64,000 nucleotides of DNA from Immersiella caudata (Eukaryota > Ascomycota > Sordariomycetes > Sordariales > Lasiosphaeriaceae), in contig JAULSU010000006.1 of NCBI GenBank assembly GCA_030512335.1, positions 496,001 through 560,000 on the forward strand, written 5' to 3'. The position numbers and the translations under genes were made by a program. This document shows positions 9,168-21,669 of this stretch, piece after piece; position 1 is the first letter of the stretch, and each line of letters begins with the position of its first letter. The notes under the pieces were generated by a model, which made no database searches, was not told the DNA's origin, and worked only from the letters and a program-made list of their open reading frames with translations.

Positions 9168-10713
9168 ATGTCGAAGAAGGAGGATATCAAGGTCTTGGGC
9201 ATGCCGGTAAGAATTTGCTCCCTGCCCAAAATTCCCGCGATCTGTCAACAACCCGCACTCTCGAGCTTGCACCCATCGGCGCCGCATTCGCAATACCCAA
9301 TTGGCCTTGTTGCTGCCGAGCAATGGGATTTGCAATCCCGTTTGCACATCTGCACTGCGATTAGGGTCGCAAGCTCGAGATGGTCCGGACGAAGAAAGAT
9401 TTGCACCATGCCAAGCTTCAATTGCTAACGTTTTTTTGGCACAGCCCTTCATGGCCGACTTCTTGAGTATGTCAATTCCAATTTGCTCTTCCCATCGGGA
9501 AGAGTTTGACCAGTCCAACACCCGATGCGCGCTTATCTGCCGCGCTGGCCTGTTGCCTACTTGACACGATACTAACACGATACAACAGTGGGTGGTGTCT
9601 CTGCTGCCGTCTCGAAGACTGCTGCCGCTCCCATTGAGCGCATCAAGCTCCTCGTCCAGAACCAGGTTAGTGATTTACCTCATCTCAGCACGTCCACCTA
9701 CTTCTGTCACTCCGCGCGGGAGCTTGAGCCGCTATACATGCACCTAAGCTCCCGGATTGCCGACCGTCACGTGCAGTCAGCATCTCGCATCAAGCCCCCA
9801 ATGCGCCACACTGTCACAGTACTGCGAACAAGCCGCTAACAACCGCACAGGATGAGATGATCAAGGCTGGCCGTCTTGACCGCCGCTACAATGGCATCGT
9901 CGACTGCTTCAAGCGCACCACCGCCGATGAGGGTATCATGGCCCTGTGGCGTGGCAACACTGCCAACGTCATCCGTTACTTTCCTACCCAGGCCCTGAAC
10001 TTCGCTTTCCGCGATCAGTTCAAGAAGATGTTCGGCTACAAGAAGGACAAGGATGGCTACGCCAAGTGGATGATGGGTAACCTTGCCTCCGGTGGTGTAA
10101 GTTAACAATCCGTTCCTTGCGATCGCCCTGATGACTAACATGGACTCAGGCTGCTGGTGCCACTTCGCTCATGTTTGTCTACTCGCTCGACTACGCCCGT
10201 ACCCGTCTTGCCAATGACGCCAAGTCTGCCAAGGGTGGTGGTGAGCGCCAGTTCAACGGCCTCGTCGACGTCTACCGCAAGACTCTCGCTTCCGATGGTA
10301 TCGCTGGTCTCTACCGTGGTTTCGGTCCCTCCGTCCTTGGTATCGTCGTCTACCGTGGTCTCTACTTCGGCATGTACGACTCCATCAAGCCCGTCGTCCT
10401 CACTGGCAACCTTGAGGGCAACTTCCTCGCCTCTTTCCTCCTCGGTTGGTGCGTCACCACTGGTGCCGGTATCGCCTCTTACCCCCTTGACACTGTCCGC
10501 CGTCGCATGATGATGACCTCTGGTGAGGCCGTCAAGTATGCTAGCTCCTTCGATGCGTTCAAGCAGATCGTCGCCAAGGAGGGTGTCAAGTCTCTCTTCA
10601 AGGGTGCTGGTGCCAACATCCTCCGTGGTGTTGCCGGTGCTGGTGTGCTCTCCATCTATGACCAGCTTCAGGTTATCCTCTTCGGCAAGGCCTTCAAGGG
10701 CGGCTCCGGCTAA
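9168..10713 (+). CDS. AAC1: Mitochondrial ADP/ATP carrier
   Basis: Five exons: 9168-9206, 9445-9466, 9589-9665, 9851-10096 and 10150-10713, giving 315 residues. It is a mitochondrial carrier family protein with three repeats of about 100 residues. Visible landmarks are SKTAAAPIERIKLLVQNQ in repeat 1, FPTQALNFAFRDQFKKMFG, the repeat-2 signature SLDYARTRLAND, and the nucleotide-carrier hallmark RRRMMM near residue 234. It exchanges cytosolic ADP for matrix ATP across the inner membrane. Intron branch sites such as ACTAACACGA are clear. Exon 2 is only 22 nt. The coding sequence is strongly codon-biased, which fits high expression. Confidence 0.97.
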
Positions 10714-11254
10714 ATTGCCAAAAACCCTGTATAAAATTGGAGATGGGAGTCCTGGAGTGGTAATAGGGGTCGGCGCGGTTTAGGCGGTTCGGTGGTAGAC
10801 GGGTTGGGACATCACAGCGGGCGTAATACGCCCCAGCTGTGTATCACGGGTCGTACATGGGCATATCCGGCGTTTAGGGACGCTGAATAGGTCGAGGTCA
10901 CCCGCTGTAATTTATATCTCGAGCCATTCCCGGTGTATTCCTGCAACGATCCTGGCAGTTTCCTTTGGTTGCATGCGTCTCATAGATCAGTTCGACGATA
11001 GGTCTAAAGCAATCGATCGGGACTTTCCTTATAGACTACAAACTGCTCCTTTGTGCTTGTGATGGTGTCAATTTGCATGGAAATATCTTTAGCTCGATGG
11101 GTCTGTTGTGTGCTCTCTTTACGTAATCATGTGATTTAAACGTGTCGCGTCCTTGGGCAACCCTTCATCTCGGGTCGTGTTTGCACTCTCGCCGAACCTG
11201 GTTTCGACTTCACATTGTCCCATCCAGGCAATTGGTCTTTGAGCAGAGCCAGCT
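10714..11254. other. Intergenic region
   Basis: 3' region of the carrier gene and promoter of the CENP-X gene. No gene or repeat seen. Confidence 0.4.
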
Positions 11255-11973
11255 ATGCCGCCGAAGAAGACAACCGCTACTACCTCGGGCAGCCGTGGTG
11301 CAGCGACCGTAAAGACGGGTTCCAAATCCACTGCTGGAAAACGCGCGAACCCCCGCGGTCGACCCTCCAACGCCAGCAGTAACGGCAGAGCCAGCACATC
11401 CGCCCGAGAAACCATTACCATCTCCGACGATGAAGCTCCCCCGCAATCCCGTCAAGACCGCGACGGAGACGAAAACATGGACGAAAGCGACAACATTGAA
11501 GACGAGGAAGACGAGGACGAAGAAGATGAGGAGCGCGCGAAGATTCCGCCCGAGTTGATTACGAGGATTTTGCATGACTTCTTTACGAAGGAGGGGACGA
11601 GGATTACGAGGGATGCGAATGAGGCGGTGGGGAGGTATGTGGATGTTTTTGTGAGGGAGGCGATTGCTCGGGCGGCGGCGGAGAAGCAGGGGGGGGTTTT
11701 GGAGGCGAGTTTTTCTCTTTTCTCTACATGTGATGGTATTTGGCGTGATGTGTGTTGGGTTTGGGGTTGTCAGTTGGGGTTTTGGCGATGGGGCTTTGGA
11801 TGTGGAAGACGAGGGGAGGAGGAAAGAAGGGAGGGAGGGTATGGAGGGTATACCGTCTTCGGGAGGGTTGAGTGGTGGTGGAGAGATGAAGACTATGATG
11901 TTGATGCTAACGTTGGGCTGTCTAGGTCGAGGACTTGGAGAAGATCACGCCACAGTTGTTGATGGATCTCTGA
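11255..11973 (+). CDS. mhf2: CENP-X / MHF2 histone-fold protein
   Basis: Two exons, 11255-11704 and 11926-11973, giving 165 residues. The first ~85 residues are a basic and then acidic disordered tail. The histone fold follows: IPPELITRILHDFF, TRITRDANEAVGRYVDVFVR and EAIARAAAEK. The short second exon ends VEDLEKITPQLLMDL, matching the VDxLEKxxPQLLLDF ending of CENP-X. With CENP-S it forms the MHF tetramer that binds branched DNA with the Fanconi M helicase and also serves at the kinetochore. The intron appears to begin GCGAGT (GC-AG class). A GT donor eight bases upstream, GTTTTG, is weaker but would also keep frame. The branch site GCTAAC lies near the 3' splice site. Confidence 0.85.
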
Positions 11974-14384
11974 GAGGTCATCTTGAATTTGAGCACCTCT
12001 TCGAGGTTGTGCGTTCCGGAACCGGCACCGAGATGGCGATGCCCGGCCTTTACTTGCCGGCGCGGCGCCTGGGTGACACACGGAATATGGACAAAACAGT
12101 GGTGAGTTGAGACCGGGCAGACGGCCAAGAGCCATGTGCTAACGTTGCGGCTTGCCAGAGACTGTCTGCGGTTTTGGGGATCAGGGAGTTGGGAGATCAG
12201 CCGGGAGAATGCAGTTCGGAACGAGCGGCATTGCTTCTAGGAGAATCCCACGACTTTGTGTGGACCGGCACCGGGCTCTGCGTTTACTGTGGACGAGGTG
12301 GCAGTCTCTTTTGGGGGTCATGGCTTTGGACCGGAGGGGGACAGGAGGAGGCGTGCCAGATGTATGCGGCGGCGATCACAGGGTCTTGGCAGACATGTTG
12401 TTTAGATGGACGGTGCCTGAGTTGACGGGTGGTCTGGGGAAGACAGGCTGATCACCATGGTGTGTGCATGTTGAAGGGTCCCGGCCGCCAGATTTCTCAA
12501 CTGCTGTATTGGTAGAGGTTGAGCAACCGGTTATGGCTCTACCGGTCTGCCGCCATTGCCGTCGAGTATAGGAATTTCTAGACTTGTCATTGACAGATAG
12601 ACACACAGGCCCACCAATGTCATCTACTCCCCGCTAGCCCGCAGCCGGATCCGAAGGCCTGGCTCCCCCTAGATTGCCCCTTTTGGAGCGAGATGTGATG
12701 ACAGCCGTTGAGATCTTGATCTCAGATCTCGGAAGCGCTAGCCTGACAGGTCCCAACTATTCATAGCAAGCGCTGTCACTTTGGCCTTGGATGCGGGGAA
12801 GACCCATTAGCCCAAAACAACAGACTCTCGACGCCAAACATCGATGGGCCGATAGATCCGATCTCTTTCTAAGACGACTTCCTTGAGTCGCTCCCGCTCA
12901 TCATGAGTCTTGGCATGAAACACGGGGTCCACCTCTTAGTACTGACAGAGGGTTGGGATTCGCTGTTCGCCGCTGACCCGGGCAGTTGTTTCAAACAAAA
13001 TCTCAGAATGTTGAAACAAACCTCTTTTTTGTCGCCGTCAGTGCAATAGGGATTTTGGCGCATCGGCGTTGATCAGAGCCCCGTGTTTTCCGGCTCGGAC
13101 TGAAGTTTCTTCGTTGCATCGCGGGCGCTGGGCGGGTTATGGTGCCGAAGTCCAAGCTCGGGTAGAGGGGGCTGAAACCGGGAGACGTTTGACAACAGTC
13201 GCAGGTTACGGCTACCCCTGCCCCGCAGCAAACCTTATTTCGGCTTCACCATCGTCCGGTCACTGCCACGGTCCACTGTGTGCGCTTCCCAGCCGCTCGT
13301 CTTCCAAGCGACGAGGGCCGCCCTGCCTGGCCTTGTGGCGGCCACCACTGCGTGCGCACGCAGCCCCTCAGCCTCTGGATTGAGTTCGTCATCGCACCGG
13401 TCGACGGGCACAGAGCGCTTCAGCAAGTCAGTTGTTATTTTTGACGTGCGATGGCCGCACCTGCGACCTTGCGGAACGTGTTTACACGTCGAGAAGGCCT
13501 TTTGACCAAGACACCCGCCCAGCGCGGGGACTGGAGCCTCCCGGCGGCCGCTTCAACACCCGATGCTATTCTCAACAGCGCGCACCAGCCAAGCTGGGTA
13601 GATTCGGTGAAACAGCACGATGGGGCGGCTATCTCTCTGGGCAGCTCGGGGCTAGTTGTCCACTGCGTGCGGGACGCTTGCACCTGGCATCTCCGGCACG
13701 CAGTGCATCCTGGTGGGCGCTGGCGTCGGACGGGGCGGGGCTAGCACTCGTAACGAGAGGCGCTCTCCCTGCTGCGGTGCCCTCGACTACAGAGTGGTTG
13801 TTTCTCCATTGCGCGCACGTCCTCGAGGGTTGCATCAGTTCTTTTTCCCTTTTTCCTGTGTTGGGTGCAGCGTCCACTGCTAGTGCAACGGGTGCTGCGG
13901 GTCGCTGTCGCAAAAGGACTAAACGCCGGGGTTGTGGTCAAAACGGCCCCATGTTTCAAGGACCTGCACAACTCGCAAGCTCTCGACTGCCCCGGCACCC
14001 CTAGAGCCGCCCCCCTTCCGGAGGCTCGGCAGGGACATGGGGGGACATGGGGGACGTCGTGCAGCATGGGACGATCCCTGAGCCTTTCCGAGGGGCAACT
14101 TCTGTGACAATTCTCTTATATTCATGCCGTGGGCTCCCAGCCCTTCGGCGTCCCTCCTTCTCTTCCACTCTCATTCTTCTGTGTGTATCGTTCGGCCGAG
14201 GAAACGCTTTCCTAATTCCTTTCTTTCTTTTTCAGGTCGTCGTCTATAATCTTCTACCAGGCTAGTCCTGCCCGTTGTACAGCGCGAGTCGCTTTTTATC
14301 ATCAAAACCACCATTCTTTACATCCAACCGACGACACCTCGTTTTTTCCCGGTCTTTATCAGTCAAAACCAGATACCACTCAAA
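11974..14384. other. 2.4-kb gene-free interval
   Basis: No recognisable protein. Between about 13.05 and 14.1 kb there are overlapping long frames on both strands, which is expected in GC-rich sequence with few stops, and none has family features. The last 230 bases are strongly CT-rich, a common core-promoter and leader feature for the cupredoxin gene that follows. A short direct repeat (GGACATGGGG twice) lies at about 14031-14050. Confidence 0.4.
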
Positions 14385-15173
14385 ATGCAGTTCGCAACAC
14401 TCGCCCTTGCCGCTCTTGCGAGCGTGGCTTCCGGTACGTGGCAGGCAGAGGAGGAAAAGGGGGGATGGAAGACGGAAAAAGGGGCAATACAGGAATAGGA
14501 GCTGACAGGAGATGCAGCCCAAAGAGTTACCGTCGTCAGAGTCGCCCAGAACGGCAGCTTAACGTACACGCCCAACGACATCCGCGTCAATGTCGGCGAG
14601 ATGGTGCAGTTCCAGTTCGCCGCCGGCAACCACACCGTCACCCAGTCCACCTTCGACCAGCCCTGCCAGCCCATCTCCATGCACAGCAACGTCACCGGCT
14701 TCCACTCCGGGTTCGTTCCTGCTGCCGCCAGCGCCGCCCAGAACCAAATGTCCATCTTCACCATCAACGTGACCAACACCAATCCCATGTGGATCTACTG
14801 CGCCCAGGGCAGGCACTGCGAGAACGGCATGGTCATGGTCATCAACGCTCCGTATGTTTTCTCTCTTTTTGAGAGTCACACCTCCCAAGCTAACAGTCCC
14901 AGTACCGCTGCCGGAACCAACCGCACCCTTGCCAACCACCGTGCTCTCGCCGCCCAAGCTAACACCGTCGTTCCCGGCGGAGGTCTCGCCCCTGGCGGTG
15001 GAGGCGGCAACAACGGCGGCGTCAACGGCGCCATCCCCGGTGCCCCTGGTGGAAACCCCGGAGGCAACACAGGCACCGACGCCAACAACAACCCCGCCAC
15101 CGCCGGCGCCAGCGTCCTCACCCCCGCGACCTACATGCTCCTGGCCGCAGCGGGTTTCGCAGCCCTTCTCTAA
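14385..15173 (+). CDS. GPI-type extracellular cupredoxin
   Basis: Three exons: 14385-14433, 14518-14851 and 14903-15173, giving 217 residues. A signal peptide (MQFATLALAALASVAS) is cut near residue 17. The cupredoxin domain spans ~18-127 and shows type-1 copper ligands His55 (GNHTV), Cys111 and His116 (WIYCAQGRHC) and Met121. Cys66 and Cys117 probably form the disulphide. A Gly/Asn/Pro-rich spacer at ~140-190 leads to a hydrophobic C-terminus (YMLLAAAGFAALL) typical of a GPI signal. The mature protein should be fixed to the outer membrane or wall. Such proteins are common in filamentous fungi and some are surface antigens or appressorial proteins. Electron transfer is possible but unproven. 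Confidence 0.9.
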
Positions 15174-15886
15174 GTCTAGAGTCGGATGCGGGAGAACGGG
15201 ATGTACTGGCGTTGGTGGGTGTGTCATATTACACCACCTACCTGTTTTTAATTCCATGGTTTTCTTATCGAAAACCATGAGGGAGGTAGAAAAAGCCGCG
15301 GGGTCATGGTCATGGTCATGATCACAGGGTTGACGATGAATGTTCTAATTTGTTTGCTTCACACACAACCTGTAGACGAACAAACAGAACCAAAGCAATG
15401 GGCGTTACTGCTACACATTTTGACGGAGATACCTCTTTTCTTTTTTATTCGCCTTTTTTTGTTGAGAGAGAAAGGGGCTGATGGAGGCGCTGGGGAGTTG
15501 AAGCGCAAGGGGTTTTTGAATTCTTCTTCTTCGCTTCTCAGCCCCTCCCGTGGATTATCAGCCGCCTGACTGTTGGTGTACTTACATGACGGTGCCCTCA
15601 GGAATGGGCGTGTGTTACATATTGCATCAAAATTTGAGTGGTTCTAGTTTTCTGGTAACTCTGAGGACTTGGAAGTGATCAGTGAGTTTGGTGATAGTCC
15701 TGTGAATTGTTCAGATTCTAGACTTGACGGTGCCAAAGATACGTCCGAGAGTGGGAGTAACTCGTGGCCTCATTTCCTTCGAAACACTTCGCATTCATGC
15801 GCCAAAGTTCCAAGCTACCTTGCTTTTATCTACCTGGGTGTCCCAGCGCAGAAAGTCCCTCCTATCCTGAAACGTCATATCTACCC
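15174..15886. other. Convergent 3' intergenic region
   Basis: Separates the 3' ends of the cupredoxin and MAPR genes. It contains a short GTCATG triplication at about 15303-15320. No gene seen. Confidence 0.4.
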
Positions 15887-16763
15887 CTAACCCTCTTGTC
15901 CCGGAATCTTCCTCTTCGACCTCTGCTGTTGAGCCACATCGCACAGCCGGCGCACCGGTTCCGTACCGGGCCAGCCCTCAGGACGCTTCACGTAGCCTAC
16001 AAAGGTGTATTTTTGGCTGCTGGCGAAGAACCTGACCCAGTGGTTCAGGCCATCCCACACTTTCTGCTTGGCCTCCTCGAGCTCCTTTGCTTTGAGGGCT
16101 GTGAGCTCTTCCTTGGACCAGTGCCTGTCGATGGCGGGGTCGTCGACGGGGAGGAACATCTCCTCTACACCACGCATGTCGGGGGTGCGGTCCTCTGCGA
16201 AGCAACCGGTGACGTAGGACCGGCTGGCGTCGGCGCCTGCAAAGTATTGGTACGATCCACCGGGTCCATAGGTTCGCGGGTTGGAGGAGACGTCGTAGAT
16301 GGTGCCGTTGATGGCGAGGTAGATCGGCTTGGTGGGATCGGTCCCGTCATACTGGGCGAGTTGCTCTGGTGTGAGGTAGAGTGGGCCGCGCTGGCAGACA
16401 GATGTCAGCTTTTCGGTCCTCTTGGGACAATGGAACTGCACATACCAGCTTCGTCTTCCACCACTCCGCCTTCAGGTAGTTAGGCGGGTTCTTCATGCCC
16501 CAGAAGAAGGTCTCGCCGCTCGATATCAGGTAGCTCAGCGCGCATGAGGCGAGGAACAGAAACGTGATCACACGGAAGACGTCCACAACGGGGCTGTAAG
16601 CATCCTCCTCTTCGATGCGCTTCTTCGGCGGCAAGCGCTTCGTCTCGACGATCTCATCTTCCGAATCGACGGGCTCGGGTTCTGTAACAGCGCTGGCCTT
16701 CTTCGTCTTGGGCGAGGACTTTTCCGGCTTGCGGCGCCGCACCGTAGCGTCCGAGTCGGCCAT
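15887..16763 (-). CDS. Membrane-anchored cytochrome b5-like (MAPR family) protein
   Basis: Two exons, 16763-16446 and 16390-15887, giving 273 residues. The N-terminal ~55 residues are charged and basic-rich (VRRRKPEK). One membrane helix follows at ~62-81 (VFRVITFLFLASCALSYLI). The second exon opens with the cytochrome b5-like heme/steroid-binding fold: RGPLYLTPEQLAQYDGTDP, IYLAINGTIYDVSSNPRTYG and SYQYFAGADASRSYVTGCF. Its final part is charged and helical and ends near KRKIPGQEG. MAPR proteins bind heme and often support P450 enzymes in the ER. The single N-terminal anchor makes it longer than yeast Dap1. The start at 16763 is the first ATG in frame. Donor is GTATGT. Confidence 0.88.
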
Positions 16764-18560
16764 CGCTGACAATGTGGAAATGCGTATCTACCCCGCGGCG
16801 TTGGCTATCCGTTCGAGGTTGGGAATTGCAAAGGGATGAGACGTGAAATACGCAGAGAAGAGGACACAGCGACAAGTCCGGAGTTAGCAGACCAAAAAGA
16901 TCCGCTCCGCGGCCAGATGCGACACAACTACGGGCAGACGGGCGTAGCAGCCGCAATAATTGCCAGAATTCACCCAGAATGCATAGCCCGGTATCGTGCC
17001 TGCCGCGCCGCGTTGGCGGCTGCAGCAGGGTCCGCAGTTCTTTTTAGTGGATGCAGGCGAGCTGCAGCAGTAGCTGGACGGTTCGGAGCTCCGCCTGACT
17101 ATGATTGGTCAATCCGATACGCGGTGGGGACTTGAATACGCTCACCTCGGTGAGGTACGGGGAGGATGGAATTGACGACGGGACTGAACATGCTGTCTAA
17201 AGGACGGAGCTTGACGTCTTTCCAACACTCTGCTGCTTGGTTTAGTGGATTTAGGTATCTCAAAAGCAAACTACAGATCACAAACCCAGAGGACGAGACC
17301 GTGAGACTTCACAGGCGGGTCACCTCGATGACTTGCAACGGAGCCATGCCTCGATGAATATTCTCTGAGCAAGATGGAGTTTCATATTGGTGTCCGCAAT
17401 TAATTGGTCTTCTTTCTTGATTCTTTCGTGACAATGGTTCCGTGGCAGCTCAAGAGAGCTAAATACCCATAAGAGAAGCTTCGGCGGGAGCATCGCGCCA
17501 CAATGCTTCTCTGACTCTTCTTTAAGCATAAGGTCGTCCATGTGTCGTCCCGTCCCGTTCTACCGAGTATGACTTATTGATTGCAGAATACAAGTGCCTG
17601 GACTCAGCCACTGCGTAATTGAGGCACTTGCAGTCGAATTGAAGGTATCGACTGAAGTCGATGTCGCCGCTGCAAAGACGGAAGTTGAGTCTAGGGATCA
17701 TGAACGACGTTTGAGCTTCTCCCAAATTTCATGGATTTCACGTCATCGGATCTTGGAGCCGCTGTTTCATCGCAGAAGGGTAGCCCCTAGCCAAACTCTA
17801 GAATTAGCAGCTATAGGCAAGAGCATGCATCCCAGCCCGTTCAACAACGCTGACGAATGTCTTTCGTCATTGCCATAGTCGGCTGGAGGAATAAATCCAT
17901 ACCAGATAGCCGGCTCGTATGCGCCCAAACATTTCAGGCTGCCCGTACGCGCAGCACTATTGTTGAGAACAAAAGGCCTCCATTGTCCCGAGAAAACTCA
18001 ACCTCTGGTCAGGTGGATGACCACTCTCAGTACCCCACGATACTCGATCAAGCCATCCCGTCATGATTGGCCAGGATTCAGATAAAGACCCACTGACCTC
18101 GGGTCATCGGTTCGCGTCGCCCCTGACAACTCCACAACACTCTTGATTGGCCCCACCATTTGAGGGTCGGCGTCAATAGAGACGCCAATTGTCCACACAC
18201 CGGGACAAAAATCCGCGACAATTTACGTTAAGCAGTCCGTTGTCGCACAATCAAGCAGTTCGGCGCAGTATCTTGCATTTTTTGGGCAGTTTTTTGTCTT
18301 GGAACAGCGCCCCTTCAACATTCACCGCCAGCATCCCTCTCTGTTGTCATCTCAGGGAATCCATATCCGCTTGTCGGCCAGCCGATCTTATCAACAACGC
18401 CGAGTCCACAACACCAAGCGCAGAAAACTCGCTCCGACGATCGCATTGCATGACACAATCACAGCAACGCCTTCAACTCGCGTCCCGATAACACGACGCC
18501 CCCTCTCTTCTCCCAATCGTCACCCCACGATCCGGCCGCCAGCAGGTCACAAACGGCGGC
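16764..18560. other. 1.8-kb divergent intergenic region
   Basis: Lies between the starts of the MAPR gene and the coiled-coil gene. Only short frames without family features are present. Promoters for both genes should be here. Confidence 0.4.
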
Positions 18561-20748
18561 ATGGATTTCATGTCGAGCCTGCCTGCGTCGCCCGGCAGCG
18601 GCGCATCGACGCCTCTACAACAAATGTCCCACAATCAGCAGCGCGACACCAACTCGCTGTTCTCGTCATTCCGCCGCAATGGCCAAATCGACGACTCCCG
18701 GGACAGCTCGGTCCACGACAAGATCAACCAGTTCAACTCCCTCACCATGCAGTCGAAGCAGCTCGAGCGCAAGACAGCCGATGCTGCGCTAAAAAGAGCG
18801 ATGCTCGGCCGTGAGGAGGCCGAAACCGAGATGCGCCGCTACCGCGACGAGGCGAGACACCTGAGGAAACAGGTGGAGGAGGGCAGGGAACGCGAACGAA
18901 AAGTCGGTGAGAGACTAGAGACTATGATGGTAAGTCTTCGCAATCGACCGCTGTATGTTGCGCAGAAAAATTGACACCAGCAAACAGGAAAACTACGGTC
19001 GCGCTAAGGAGACACACGCCCACACCCAGGCATTGTGGGAGAAGGAAATCCGCCGCGCACGAAAAGAAACGTTCAAGGCGCAGAGCGCCCTGGTGAAGTT
19101 GCAAGAGGAGCTCAAGTCAAGTCGGTCAGCACAAAAGTCAGCCGAAGAAGAACTCGAGCGCCAAAGGGAACGCGGCAAACATCGCGAACAAGAGGCTTTT
19201 CAGGCGCGCTACAATCTGGTTGGTCTCCAAGAGCAGCTAGATCAAACATCGGAACGGCTCAAGATGCTCGAGCAAGAGCGGGACGCATTCAAAATGATCG
19301 CCAAGAACGAAGAGGTGGCACGCATTGCTGCTGAGGGCAGGATACCCCTTCCAACTGAGAGCGCAGACGACGGGGAGGATGACGAGCTCTCTGTTCCAAA
19401 CAAGAGGCGAAGAGTTTCATCCTTTGCAATGGTCGACATCCAGTTATCCGCTGCTAGCGAAGCAGATATTGAGGAGCTGACCCGCCTGTGGCAATGGGAG
19501 AAGCAACGCGCTGACCGTGCGGTCGAACATGTCTACTTTCTCGAAACAGAGTGCCGCATGAAGGTCTGCGCTGGCAGCAAATCGGCGCGCGCCTCACGAA
19601 GAAGCATCGGTGGTTCTGTCGGCTTACATCGCAAGCAAGCTAGTCTCTTCAGCATTGCGGACGCAGGGGACCTGGTGATTCTTAGTGAGAGGGCGTCCCT
19701 CATGTCGCCAAGCACCCGACCCCCGTCTCCAAAGCGTTCGAAGACGGATATCTTGAGGGAACAAGCCAAGGAGCAGGAGGCAAAGCGCAGCACCGTCTTT
19801 GTACCTGCCGAAGGTATCTTCCGGACCGTGTCCCAGGCCGAGGCCCAGACGCTAAACGATGCCGTTCAGCAGCAGCCCCTCACTCCCGTTGAGCCAGGAT
19901 TTGTGATGGCTGTGGCTGTGGCGGCATCGTCAACGCCGACCTTAGCACCAAGCGAGCCACCAACGCCAGAGGACGCGATGCCGCCCGTTTTTGCGCGCAC
20001 TCCGTCGGTTGACCCACCAGACTTCGCCATCCCAGCGCAGCTGCCACGAACCTCGCTCCTATCTCTGCTGGATGCCCCGCACCAGCAAGAACCTCCTCTC
20101 AAGGGCTTCCACGTACCTACCACGCCGGGGCCGCTACCTCCTATGCAGAAGCAAGCATCGGAGACTCCTAGCGCCGAGTCAGAGGTGTCTGAGGGTGATA
20201 CGACCTTGTATCACAGCGCAGTACACCACACCCAGGAAGTCACAGTTGAGGCAGACAACCAAAAGACCATCACCCAAGGCCCTCTTACCGAGCCCCTGCT
20301 GCCAACGGAACAAACTCTTGCCGAACCACCAGTCATCCGTCCTCATACCTCGGCAGCCCACTATACTGTTGCTGTCAAAACAACTACTACCCGAGTCCCT
20401 TTGCGCGACGAGACGAGCGAGCCCAGCCTCGCTTCCAAGTTAATGAAGCTCCAGCGCACACCATCACGCGCTGGTGATCGTGACGAGCCTTCATTTGACG
20501 TCAACAACCCAGCCCTAACGCCCACTATGACGCGCGAGCAGGCGCTGGCACAGATTCGCGAGAGACGCGGCCGCGCCAGAAGCGTAGGGAAGGGCCCAGC
20601 ACCAAAAGGATCCGTCCGCCCATCGTCTAGCGCATCGGTCGTAACGCCGCGACGGCCTGTCGTCGATAAGGACCGACAAGTCAGCGCCCCGACCGGCCGC
20701 GTTGGGATCCTGGGAGTAACCCCTGGAGCGAGGAGAGTCCGCTCTTAA
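18561..20748 (+). CDS. Coiled-coil nuclear-type protein of unknown function
   Basis: Two exons, 18561-18929 and 18988-20748, giving 709 residues. The first ~50 residues are Ser/Gln-rich. A long coiled coil of charged heptads spans roughly residues 55-265 (for example KQLERKTADAALKRAMLGRE and LKMLEQERDAFKMIAKNEEV). A possible nuclear signal follows (PNKRRRV). A second short helical block at ~290-330 contains LTRLWQWEKQRADRAVEHVY. The C-terminal half is Pro/Thr/Ser-rich and probably disordered, ending in basic repeats. The donor is a perfect GTAAGT. The layout resembles spindle-pole or chromosome scaffold proteins, but I do not recognise a named family and give no function. Confidence 0.85.
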
Positions 20749-21669
20749 GTGGATCCTGTTGCGAATCTTACACGTCAACACCAATCACGGAAGAGGGTAT
20801 GGCCTCTGCAATACCATCACACTACCCTCATGTTTTATGTCTTTTGGAGAGAGAACGAGATCGAGCAACGACAATGCGCCACGAAGACGATCCCCACGGC
20901 TGATGTTGATGTCTTTGGACTTGGGGGGTATTGCATTGGCTAAGGAGTTCCGGGACGGACGGCTTCCTCTTTTTGCCAATCCCCATGTTGGCGTATCAAT
21001 TGCTCCCCTCTCATATTTGTATCATGGAAATGGGGGGAGAATAGTTTGGATCGGATTAGCGGTCTTATCTGTCGGTTTACTTTGGGTAAAACAAGGGCGC
21101 TTTTTTCTTCTCTGCGCTCGCTTGATGATGATGTTGGATTGGATGGGTGGTTGGGTTTGTGTTGTCCTTGGTTGGGGTTTGGAAGGGATTCTTGGATGGG
21201 ATTCCTTTCCTGACGGCCTGAGCCAGCATGATGAATAAGCCTGCATTTGTATTTTTTATAGGCGGTAGGGCAGATTGTTTCTGGTAATGAAGTGGTTGGA
21301 TCTGTGCATATGAAGTTGTTGGGATGTTTTGAGTGACAGTGTTGAAAGATGTGACAAGCTCCTCGTGGCAGGTCGGCACCCCTACTGCAGCTCTAACGCG
21401 GACGGGTGTACTTCTGCATGTCCTCGACGCACTGAAAGAGCGAGCGTGTTAGGATGCAGTGGATAGGTGTAAGAATCTCAGTTATCTCTAGCTAACGCTC
21501 TCATCATCTGTATTTGCGCATCTCTTGAAGAGAATCTAAGCAAAAGGGGAATCGTATGAACAGGAGAAATTGAACAAAACTGCCAACACATGCTTCCTTC
21601 CCTCCATCCCTGACAAAATCCCTCCATGCATATATGTATACTTTGTGACCCATCATGAGTGCTACTAAA
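20749..21669. other. Convergent 3' intergenic region
   Basis: Holds the 3' ends of the coiled-coil and BTB genes. Minus-strand frames around 21.0-21.4 kb are Thr/Pro/Gln-rich without recognisable content. No gene called. Confidence 0.4.

Noticed and set aside
13432..14004. 190-codon frame in the GC-rich gap
   Set aside because: Starts without ATG support, overlaps other equally long frames on both strands and lacks any domain.
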